Source: Gonium pectorale (taxonomy: Eukaryota > Chlorophyta > Chlorophyceae > Chlamydomonadales > Volvocaceae). From it: 46,287 nt of DNA. Below are positions 11,501 to 20,888 of this stretch, piece after piece (the stretch's first letter is position 1; the number at the start of each line of letters is the position of its first letter). Both the position numbers and the translations under genes were made by a program. The stretch spans positions 219,419 through 265,705 of the forward strand of contig LSYV01000070.1 in NCBI GenBank assembly GCA_001584585.1, written 5' to 3'. Below the pieces are notes generated by a model. The model was not told the DNA's origin and made no database searches. It saw nothing but the letters and a program-made list of their open reading frames with translations.

Positions 11501-14074
11501 AGCCCGGCGCCGTGATAGACTGCACTTGAGCATCTAGCTCCAAAGTGCCACTGCCTCATGGTTGAAACTGGTGTGGCGGCCGCCGCTGATCGCGCCGCCC
11601 GGACTCGCTGGCCTTACCCCTCGCAGGTGCTGTCGCGGCTGAGCCACCCGCACATCGTGCAGTTCTACGGCGCGTGCCTGGCCCCTCCGCACGTGTGCAT
11701 CGTAGAGGTGGGGACGGCCGCGGGAGAGGGCGGGGGTCGGCATCGGGGGAGTCGGTTGGCGGGCCGTGAGGGGCCACAAGCTTGCAACGCGTGCCGTGGG
11801 CATGCGTGGGGTCTACCGCAGGTTGCGTACACAGCCCAGACGCCCTCTCAGTGGTGCTGGGGCTGACGCTTGTGTGGTATGGCTGCGGACTGGCCAGGTT
11901 GCGTAAGCAGCCCAGAGGCCCTGGTTCGCTGGTTGGTGTCGCACTGGCCGCAGCCGACTCGCTCTGGCACCTGCCGCCCCGCCGGCGTTGCGCACACCCA
12001 CGCCCGCAGGAGCTGGCTGCGGGCGGCTCGCTGCACAACCGACTGCACGCCAAGCGACGGGGCAGCAACGAGAAGCTGCGCCCGCCGATGAGCTACGTCG
12101 AGGTGCGGGGTGATACCCGGCCGTGATGCGATGCCAGGGTGCGATGCTCCCGTCTCGCGCTGCGCCCACCCACCCACTCACGTGACCGGCAGAACCGAGA
12201 TGGATGCGGGACACGCCCGGATGGCTGTGTTGGGCGCACGTGCTGCTGCTACAATGCCCTACCGCTGATCCTGCGTCCCACCCGGCGCCTTGCCTCCTCC
12301 CAACGGGCTCCGCAGGTGCTCCGCCTGGGCCTGGAGGTCGCCAGCGCGATGGCGTACCTGCACCCCCACGTTGTGCACCGAGGTGCGGGCGGACGGGCAT
12401 ACAGCTCTTGTCACTGGGCATCTACTAATCCATGCATACCTTTTAAGTCTCGCTGCTTGCCGTTATCTACAGCCGTAGTTGCAGACGTCGGGTCCCAGAT
12501 CTGCGCTGCGTGGCTTTGCGATTTGGCCGGCATTCCGTGATCCGGTTGTGCGAGCGAGCCCTTACACGTCTCGCGACTCCTGCCTGGCCTCCCGCTGCAC
12601 CCAGACCTCAAGCCGCAGAACGTGCTGCTGGACGCCGCCGGCCGCGCCAAGGTGCGCGCAGATCAGCCAGTCGGCCCATCGGTGCCACCAGGCGCGGGAA
12701 CCCTGCCGTTGGCCGTTATCGCAGTCGGACGCTCCTTCTGCTGTCCTGCACCCCGTCAGCTTTGGCGTCTGTCAGGGCGGCCCACGCCAGACCTAGGGCC
12801 GCGTCCATGCCACTTTGCCCGAGGGCGCTACGCAGTGGCCGCGTGTGATGCTCCGTACGGTAAACTGCCATGTACGACGCTCCACCGTACAACTCCACGT
12901 GCACGGCACGGTCCGTGTCGGCCGCAGGTGTGCGACTTCGGCATCGCCAAGATCAAGGACCGCACGCTGCTGTCCACGCGCAACACGCACGCTGGCACGC
13001 CGGCCTACATGGTGCGGCCGGGTGGGGCGGCGGGGCGGCAGCGCAGGGCAGCTGCCGGGTGGATGGATATGGAAAGGCGAAGGGACGGCCCGGGAGCTGA
13101 GGAACACGAGGCCTACCTCTGCATCCTTTGCCGGGCCGGGCCAGCGTCGAACCGGGTTCTTCACTGCCGTGCCAAGGAGTGACTCCCGCACCGTCGCAGG
13201 CACCCGAGCAGTTCGAGGGCCGGCCCGTGAGCGAAAAGGTCGACGTGTACGCGGTGAGTGCAGGAACAGCGTCGCGACAGCTTGATGGTACTGCGCACTG
13301 CTTGATTGTACTGCGCACTGCTTGTACTGCGCGCTGCTTGTACTGCGCACTTGGTATGCCATCGGTGCGGCTCATTGCGTTTCCGGGGCGGCACGGTGCC
13401 TTCAGGGCTGACGTCTGATAGGCCCTGTATCAAGACTACCGTGTAGGAGCTGCCTTTCCCGCGCAACGCCCTCATTATTCCAATGCACACACGGCCTGAA
13501 CCCTGCCCCTCCCCGTCTCCCCTGCAGTTCGGCATGACCCTGTACGAGTGCCTCACGGGCGAACAGCCCTGGAGCGAGCTGCAGAACCCCATGCAGGTGC
13601 CCCGGGGGAAGGGAGGGAGGGAGGGGGCGCCTGCTCGACCTGGGAGCGTCTGCGCTCACACCTCATACACCTTCCTCCCTAGTGCACAGCGGGCGCTCAC
13701 GCCTCCTAGCAGTGCCCACCGTTCGTCCAACACGCGGAGCCACAACGCATCAAGTGCCTTTTCGCTCGAGACTGTGTGCACTGCTATGCAGCTCCTTCAC
13801 TGACCGTTACCCTCTCCTCGTCTCGTGGCCCCGTGTGCGAGTGCAGGTCATCTTCCTGGTGGGGGTGCAGTGCCAACGCCCGCCCCTGCCCGCCTCCACG
13901 CCAGCCCCGCTGGCGGAGCTTATCAACGCGTGCTGGGCGGACTCTCCGGACGACCGGCCTCCCTTCACGCAGGTCCTGCACTGGCTGCAGGCGGCGCTGG
14001 TTGCGGCCACGGCGCCGACCTCCTCGGCGACCCCGATCGCGCCGGCACAGCAGCGACCTGTGGGTCAGCAGTAA
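5597..14074 (+). CDS. Receptor-like TKL protein kinase with CBM2-like ectodomain
   Basis: Exons: 5597-6050, 6308-6984, 7203-7296, 7509-7766, 8044-11015, 11219-11410, 11627-11707, 12010-12102, 12316-12382, 12605-12651, 12928-13011, 13200-13253, 13528-13596, 13847-14074; 5370 nt, 1789 aa, all phases agree. Order: hydrophobic signal segment (about 130-147, LASLLVTLALGWASSAAA), Pro-rich block (about 248-295), CBM2-like sheet domain (about 365-495: LYGWQLVWRF, IVNSGEANSIPPAGG, NFTMSLVLSN), Ser/Gly/Pro stalk, transmembrane helix 809-835 followed by six Arg, Gly/Ala-rich linker to 1485, kinase 1486-1780. Kinase residues are complete: IGSGAYGTVYRG, VACKVV (Lys ~1524), HRDLKPQN, CDFGIAK, TPAYMAPEQ, FGMTLYECLTGEQPW, CWADSPDDRP. 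This fits a Raf-like TKL kinase, expected active. Inferred role: plasma-membrane sensor of wall or matrix polysaccharide. The start is the first ATG of the open frame; a downstream start nearer the signal segment was not found. Confidence 0.8.
11820..11927 (+). repeat. Diverged direct repeat inside a kinase-gene intron
   Basis: Two copies of about 28 bp beginning AGGTTGCGTA and continuing AGCCCAGA(C/G)GCCCT, about 79 bp apart, lie in the intron 11708-12009. They differ at a few positions. The intron is otherwise ordinary; this is probably a local slippage or duplication product. Confidence 0.6.
13288..13352 (+). repeat. Short tandem repeat in a kinase-gene intron
   Basis: Four near-identical units beginning GTACTGCGC(A/G)CT, of about 16-20 bp each, lie in the intron 13254-13527. 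The first unit carries an extra GATT, the third has G for A, and the last is truncated. This is a simple intronic minisatellite with no coding role. Confidence 0.7.
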
Positions 14075-14192
14075 GGTACAGGCCCTCTCGCATTTTCAAG
14101 GCAGATCTGAGGTGCCTGCGCCGGCGGCGCAGAGCGGTCAGGGTTAGGTACGACCCGTGGGTCCGCAGTAATGTATAGGCCCTCTCGCATGT
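14057..14192 (+). repeat. Imperfect duplication spanning the kinase stop codon
   Basis: A stretch of about 36 bp covering the last codons and stop of the kinase gene, from GTGGGTCAGCAGTAAGGTAC through GGCCCTCTCGCAT, recurs about 98 bp downstream as GTGGGTCCGCAGTAATGTAT through GGCCCTCTCGCAT. The second copy lies in the 3' UTR. The words GCAGATCTGAGG (about 14101) and GCAGATCTGAGG (about 14520) also recur. It looks like a small segmental duplication of the gene's 3' end. Confidence 0.65.
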
Positions 14193-15077
14193 TGTACGGC
14201 AAGCTAGAGCAGCCGGAAGAGCTTGCAAAGGCCAGATAGAGCAGTCAGAAGAGACAAGATACCGTTACTGCAACCGAAAGCGAAGGGACTGCCCCGTAGC
14301 TTGGATTAGATCCCGCGGCATGCCGTGCCGGTGCATGGCACGGCCGCCGCAGCCGCATACCGTTGCCAGCCTGAAGCGTTGCGTATGATGATAAGGGTTT
14401 TGGACATTGCGGAGTGAAGCCAGTCGCGCGTCCTCGGTCCCCATTCGGACGAGGTGCCGGCAGCGTCAATCAAGGAGGTGATGCGGCCCACTGTGGTGGG
14501 CCTGAGGACAAGGTATGAGGCAGATCTGAGGCAAGTACCCGTTCGTGCCGCTAAGCGCTTTGTCAGAATGAAGTACAGTCCCTATTGTGCATCATAATCA
14601 AGCTACCGGTTGGCGTTTTGGTTTACTGTAGGCATGCGCAGGTGGCAGATAGCAGGGAGGCCGTGGCCAGTCCGTCGTGCCTGGCCATGGCTGTCGTGCG
14701 ACGGGCGACGGGCTTCGCATTCCTTTGTGTTGTACGTGACAAGAAAACCCTCAATGTAGCTGTTGGGCCACGCCGCTTCGGCCGACAGCGCGGTTTTGTC
14801 GTTTGTTGTGTGGAGGCGCCCACACCGTCGCTTACGTCCTGGGGGCCGGGCGATCGGGTGTATCCGGGATCCAGTGGGGATCCGGCGGGGAGTTCTTCCT
14901 TTTGACATGGGCCCCTGGAGGACCTTTCGCCGCGTGTACGTACGAATGTGTGTGGATGGTGTGCATAGTCGCCTGGAGGCTTGGTGGTGTGCGACCACCT
15001 ATGATGCTATGAACCACTTGTTATGAAAAATGCCCCAAAAGCGGCGAGCTGCCGGTCAATGCCCGTGGCAGACTTTC

Positions 15078-15174
15078 CACGGAGCACGGACTCGGCGCTG
15101 CTGATGCCCACGGCACACAACTTGTTACCGGTTGCAAGTAGACTCTTGTCACGCACGGAGCACGGACTCGGCGC
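15078..15174 (+). repeat. 21-bp perfect direct repeat, two copies
   Basis: The same 21 bp (CACGGAGCACGGACTCGGCG plus C) occurs at 15078-15098 and 15154-15174, 76 bp apart start to start, in the intergenic spacer. Flanks differ. No further copy was noticed in the window. Confidence 0.7.
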
Positions 15175-15672
15175 ACGCAACTGCGTAGATGCACTAGTGT
15201 GTAGATGTACTTCAGAGTTTCGCATCGGTCCACTGTGGGGCCGCATGCACGCGCTCCCCCCGCCCATCCCCTACCTGCTCCCGTGCACCCACGCGGTCAC
15301 ACCATGCCGCTGCCAGCGTATGCCAGCTGTGCACGAGTGATGAAGTGCTGGTTGCGCAGGGCCCGAAGGGTTGGGACCAGGGGTGGGAATGATCAACGAC
15401 GGCGAGACGGCCCGGTGTCGTGGGTCAAATAATGACTGCCACGGGCGTGTGGGCTTGATGTCCACAACAGCACCCAAGCTCCTCCAGAATGGGGATACGG
15501 ACAACCTTCAGCCGTTCGACAGCGCTCGGCCATCCTTCCGGCTTTGCATGAGCTGACTACCGACAGAGTCAACAGTACGGTACGTTGGCGCCGGGACCAA
15601 CCCGCTCGTCTGTGCAGCAGCCATGTCAACAGTGTTCCCAAGCGCCGCACCTCTCGGCACGGCCATGCGCAG

Positions 15673-15846
15673 CCGCGATCCCGCCCACGGCGTGCTGATG
15701 TCCGCGATCCCGCCCACGGCGTGCTGATGTCCGCGATCCCGCCCACGGCGTTCTGATGTCCGCGATCCCGCCCACGGCGTGCTGATGTCCGCGATCCCGC
15801 CCACGGCGTGCTGATGTCCGCGATCCCGCCCACGGCGTGCTGATGT
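15673..15846 (+). repeat. 29-bp minisatellite, six copies
   Basis: Six head-to-tail copies of a 29-bp unit (starts CCGCGATCCCGCCCACGGCG, ends TGCTGATGT) fill exactly 174 bp. Only the third copy differs visibly (TTCTGATGT for TGCTGATGT). Because 29 is not a multiple of three and the unit has no stop in the minus reading, it keeps minus frames open and produces artefactual repetitive peptides. The near identity suggests recent expansion or ongoing homogenisation. Confidence 0.9.
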
Positions 15847-17362
15847 CCGACCATGTCACTCCACCTTCCACGCGCTCGGTGCACCCACGATCCGTGCCGA
15901 ACAGGGACAGCGTCGCTCCAAAGCTGCCCACAGGGCGGGGGTCGCGTCCAGGACTCTCAAACACACAGGCAGTCAAGCACGCGCGACAGCACGCACCCCT
16001 ACAACAAGGCCACCTTCCAGTGTGGTCACCCGCACCCACCCAGCCGCAGCACGCACGCGATGGAGAAGCGACCCCCAGCCGACCCACAGCCTGCGCACTG
16101 CCGAAGCCCACAGCCCACAGCCAACCGCCGTCAGCTCCACTCCACTGTGCCCCCAAAGGCTTGCGCAGAGGGGATGGGAGTCTTGCCGCGGCAGCACCGT
16201 GCCCGCTCCGGCTGCGGCCAGCAATGCCGCTGCCCCACGCAGGATAACCCCCTGGTTGGCTAGCCCTCGGCAGAATCCTCCCCGCGCCGCTGCCCCAGAG
16301 AGCTCAGTCTCCGCCTCCGCCTTCACCTCAGAAGCAAGACACCACCCGCGTGCGCGTCCGCGTCGCCCCCGGCAGTTTGCTCTCTTATAAGCAGTACATG
16401 CACAAATGCCCATGTGCACGCTCCGGCATAAGTTTGTTGACGAACGGCGTGTCCACCGCAGCAGCTCCATTGCGGCGAAGCCGAGGCACATCTTTGCCGC
16501 CATCACCATCGCCAGTTCTTGCCACCCTAACTCCCAGGCATCAACGCAATGGGGCTGCGGCACTTACTATTGGTGCCGACCCCAACGGAGCTGCGACTGT
16601 CAAAGCTCACTGCTGCACATCTTCCGCTTTGCCCGCAGTGCACGCGAGTAACGACCAGGTCGCTGCCGCCCAACACCTGATCGCCATCAGCACAGCCGGA
16701 AGAAGACCAGCTTCATCAGGGGCCGTCCATTCTGAGGCGGCGTACCAGGGCGGGGAGGCTGATCAAGACCCGGAAACCGCGGCGACAGCGGTGCCGGACA
16801 ATGGTACCCGGAAGCCGGGGTGCCACCAGCGACAGTGGTGCCGCCAGCTTGCGCACCGGAAGCTTCCGCAGCGTCGGGTGGTGGAGCGGCGCTCGCCGCG
16901 CCTGCACGCCTCCATGGGCGGTGTGCCCGCTCGGGGGCCACAGCGCCGACCCACGGGTCGCTACCAAGGTCCGGTGCCCTTCGCCGCCGCCCTAGCGTTG
17001 CTGCCGGCTGCCGCCGCCGTCCGTGCGCCATCCCCGATCTGGTTCGGGCCTCGCTGCTTCCGGGTGCTGCTCCGGAAGGGAGCATATGGGGAGCATTTCC
17101 GGTCTGGGCGGCGCTGTAGACCAGTGGCCGGCGGTAGAGAAGGCGGGCACGGCATGTGTGTGTGGTGGTGGTGGGGGGCCGCGCGCGGGCGCCAAGTCCG
17201 CACTAATGTTGGACGCAGCGGCGGCGGCAGCGGCCGCGGCTGCGGCCACCGCAGCGGCGGAGAAGGCGAGCCACTGCCGGCAGCGAGGGCGGCATCACCA
17301 GCCCACCGCCACCTCGCCACCACCGCAAGCGGGGGCGCGATCCAGCAGCACGCCGTCGGAAC

Positions 17363-17399
17363 TTCCTCTTCCTCCTCCTCCTCCTCCTCCTCCTCCTCC
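17363..17399 (+). repeat. CCT/AGG trinucleotide microsatellite in PDK1 3' UTR
   Basis: A CCT run of about ten units preceded by CTTCCTCTT lies just past the PDK1 stop codon (17436-17438) on the gene's 3' side. In the gene's sense it reads GAG/GGA and would encode poly-Glu, but it lies after an in-frame TGA, so it is UTR. Confidence 0.75.
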
Positions 17400-17435
17400 G
17401 CGTCCTGCTCGTCGCTGCCGGTGTGCCCTCGCCGC

Positions 17436-20400
17436 TCAGTCCGCTGCGTTGCGCACCAGCGAGGTCAGCTCCCAGTCCAGCCCCTCCTCCTCGCCGGTGC
17501 CGCCGGTGCCCGGCGCCCGCGGCATCACGAAGTCGGGGGCGGGGCCGCTGCGCAGCGCCCCCCAGTCCACCCCCGCGAAGAAGGGGTGCGCCTTGAGCTC
17601 CGACATGTCCGAGGCCCCTGGGTGTGGGGCGGGGCCGCAGGGGCGGAGGGGTGGAAGGGGGGCAAAGTAGGAGTCATGTGGTGGGGGGCAGTTGGGATGC
17701 GTGCTGGAGCGGTGGCAGGGGGAAGAGACCTGCCGGGCTGCAATGCCGACTGCGGGGCAACAGGTTCATGGCGTGTGTGTGGTCTGGAGCCCGTGGGACG
17801 GACGCGACCCCACCTGTCCTCAGGCAGCCCCCCGCGACTTGCGCGCTTGCCGGCCGGCTCAACGGCTCGACCGTTCAAGGCACCTCCCTCGTCACGTTCC
17901 CGGCCGCACACGACTCCACTGCCAGTGCATGTCGACCCGTCCGTCGTCGCTGCAGAGCCCCGACAGGCGCCGACGTGTCCCACAATCCCCAGCCCCCACC
18001 TTCCCACCCCCTGAGCCGCTGCAGGACGCACCTATCCGCGCCGACGGCTCCATCGCCAGCAGCCGCTCCGTCAGGTCCCGGGCATCGGGGGGGTAATCGG
18101 CGGGGCCGCGCAGCCGCAGCCGCCGCAGGGCGGCCGCCGCAGCATCGCCGTCGCCGCTCTCCCCCTCGCCCTCCTCATCCCGCTTCTCGTCGTCGTCGCC
18201 GTCGTCCTCTTCCTTCCCCTCGCGCTCCCTGCCCTCTCCCTCTCCCTGCCCCTCCTCGTCTCCCTGCCCCTCCTCGTCTCCCTCCCCGGGGTATTTGAAG
18301 TCCCGGTCAATGACCTTCTGGAAGGTGAGGTACTCGCTGGCCCCCTTGAAGGGAGGCCGGCCTGCGAGTTTGCGGTGCGGTGCGGTTTGACACCAAACGG
18401 TGGGCGGACAGTGGATGTCATAGTGTGTTGCGGCTGTGGCGGTTGTGTGCGGTGGTTGTAGCGGTTGCTTGTCCGATGTTGCATTTGCAGCGCGCCAGGG
18501 CGGCGCAAGTGGATGGGCGTGCTTGACGCTAGTCAAGGGCAACTAGGTGTGGCGCTTCGGCCCGTGCCTTCCATAGGCCCCCTCGCCGCGTGCCGGCCCC
18601 CATCCCGCGCGCACGAACGCACCCACCCACGATCATCTGGTACAACAGGCAGCCCAGCGCCCACAGGTCAGCTGGGTAGGAGAGCGGCGCGTTGAGGAGG
18701 CACTCGGGCGACACGTACTCGGCGGTGCCCACAAACGAGGTGGCGCTGCGGGAGCCAGGCCCGGGAGGGTGGGGGGGGCGTTGGAGGCGGGGGGGACGGC
18801 GGCGGGGGTAACGGCGTCCGGGTGAGGATGCACCAGGAAGGACCGCATAAGGGACTTGCGGGTCAGTGGACGGGCCGGGGGACCGAGCGCCATGTCCCAT
18901 GTGGCCAACCCACAACCGCGGCTCCTCTCCTCCTCCGTCCCACCGTCCTCACACTTCCCAGTGGGCCCCGCACTGTAAGGTGCAGGCTGACTCCCCGGGC
19001 CGGGGAGCCGACTCCCGACCCCCAATCGCCCGCCCCCCATCCCTCACCGGGCCTTGCCGGGCGGCTTCTCCGCCACGGGCAGGAAGAAGGCCTTTGCCGA
19101 CCCAAAGTCGATCAGCTTCAGGTGGCCCTCCGCTGAGAGCAGCAGGTTCTCCGGCTTGAGGTCCCTGGCGGCCCCATGGGCCGTGGGCAGGGGGAGGAAG
19201 GGGCCAGGGGCGGCAAGCCAGTGGGCAGGCGAGCGGGTGGGGCTGCGGTGGTGAGGGAGACACTTCTTCCTGGCCCATGCTCCCTGCAGCATCTTGGCGA
19301 GGCAACCAAGCGCCTAGATGCAAGCCCGGCCCGCACCGCTAGGAGGTTGTGCCTGCCACAACGGACGAGAACACGTATCCACCCGTCCACCCGCCCGTGT
19401 GGAATCAATCGTATCCGGAGGACGCATCCCCTACCCATGCGCCTACCCACCCTCCCACCCACCCACCTGTGCACCACCTGCGCCTTGCGCAGGTACTCGA
19501 GTATTAGCACCACCTCAGCCGCATAGAAGCGGGCGGCGTCCAGGGGCAGCCGGCCGCGCTGCGAGACGGGTCGGGACAGAGCGGAGTGGGTCAGGGTTGG
19601 GGCGGGAAGTGGGGCATGGGCGTGGCACGGGCGTTGGGGGATAAGTTCAGGATGGTGTGGGGGTGATGTGGATGGTGTGGGACTGGTGGTGCAGGTGGTG
19701 TGGGCGCGGACCAGCAGACGCCCAGGCCGGCGGGGCAGAGACAAGCGGGAAGGGTGCTGCGAGGGTGAAGGGCGACAGAGAAGGCATCAGCAGGTAGCGG
19801 GGGAGGAGAGGGCGAAATCGGACGGCCCTCCCGTCAACAGAGAGCTTGTACGCGCAACAGACGCCACGCAAGGGTGTACGCGGTGCTCAATCGTTTCCGT
19901 CTTATTCGGGTTTGAACGCGTGTCAGTCCGCACGCCCCTGCCGTACCTTGTTTATCTGCTCGTACAGCTCACCGCCCGCGCAGTACTCCATGCCCATGTC
20001 TGCGGGAGGGGGCGGGGCGGGGCGTCGAAAGTTCGAGCGGGCGGCAGGGCGAAGAGGCCGGATTGCCAAGCGGCGAGACGACACTGGTCCCGGAGGTAGG
20101 GGGCACCGCCCCAGGAGCAAGGCCGTGCAATCTGGTATGGAGGACCCGGCACCGGTCAGTGCAATGTCAAGGATTGAGCAGAAGGCGGGAGCACCGACAG
20201 AGCGGAAGCAGGGCCCCACTTCTCAACACACCAATGCTCCCGTGCACCTGCCGTGAGCGTACACCGTACCGTATGCGGGTACGGTGGCATGGGGCCAGTC
20301 GGCCCGCCATGCCGTTGCTGACCTTCCACCATTCCTGTGTCTCTCCACCTGCATTGCACTGGTTCATATCGCGTTCCCCTGAAGCCAACTCCCCCTCCCT

Positions 20401-20888
20401 CCATATGCAGCTCTCCCCTAGTCCGCCTTGATGATCGTACATCGATTTTGATGCGCCTACATATTGAGAACAAGGGCTTGTATAGCAAAACACACCCAGC
20501 TCCCACCCCACGTGCCCGCAGCCCTCCCCGCCCCCTATGCGCCCTCGTCTACCTCTCCCAAAAGAAGACATCCGCACAACTCACACAGGTTGTCCGGGTC
20601 CTGAAAGGTGAAATGCAGCTTCGCAACACCCGGGTCGTCCAGCTTGTCCAGGATGCAGCGCTCATTCTTTATGTAATCCACCATTTTATTCCTCATCACC
20701 AAATGCTTGTTCATCATCTTGATTGCGTACTGTTTGCCGCTCTGTTTCTGGCGCGCCAGGAACACAGTCGAAAAACTTCCATCTCCGATACGACCCAGGA
20801 AGTCGAAATCGCGTATCGTAAGCGACACCCGAGGTGCCCTGTATCCCTCCTCCTGCTCGCGATCGCGCAGCTGCGGCTCTGAGGCCAT
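17436..20888 (-). CDS. PDK1: 3-phosphoinositide-dependent protein kinase 1 (PDK1), PH-less
   Basis: Exons (minus order): 20888-20585, 19999-19947, 19558-19467, 19164-19048, 18745-18627, 18361-18032, 17617-17436; 398 aa, phases all agree. PDK1 phosphorylates the activation loop of other AGC kinases. Motifs: [28 protein letters not shown] (Lys57), [42 protein letters not shown], activation loop [12 protein letters not shown] with the autophosphorylated Ser conserved, [32 protein letters not shown]. The Thr and Gln of the PIF-pocket strand (FTFQ) are kept, so docking on substrate hydrophobic motifs is likely. The C-terminus ends at [14 protein letters not shown] with no PH domain, unlike animal and angiosperm PDK1. 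An acidic insert (about 256-306) sits in the C-lobe. An in-frame ATG at 20939 would add 17 residues; the ATG at 20888 matches the usual short N-terminus better. Confidence 0.94.

Larger units (their letters stand above)
14075..17435. other. Convergent intergenic spacer (kinase 3' end to PDK1 3' end)
   Basis: 3.4 kb between two convergent genes. It should hold both 3' UTRs. No conserved coding motif was found; the longer open frames follow from the high GC or from repeats. It contains the stop-codon duplication (to 14192), a dispersed 21-bp repeat (15078-15098, 15154-15174), the 29-bp minisatellite (15673-15846) and a CCT-rich microsatellite next to the PDK1 stop. No sense TGTAA was noticed for either gene. 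Confidence 0.55.

Noticed and set aside
15673..15846. CRISPR-like regular repeat
   Set aside because: Units are directly adjacent with no spacers, and the setting is a eukaryotic nuclear genome. It is a minisatellite.
17000..17435. PH domain or poly-Glu tail after PDK1
   Set aside because: An in-frame TGA at 17436-17438 precedes the Glu-coding run, and no PH-like motif is seen further on.
16350..18014. 554-codon plus-strand open frame
   Set aside because: It is antisense to the last PDK1 exons and their 3' UTR, is Arg/Pro/Ser-rich, runs through the CCT microsatellite and has no motif. It stays open because of high GC.
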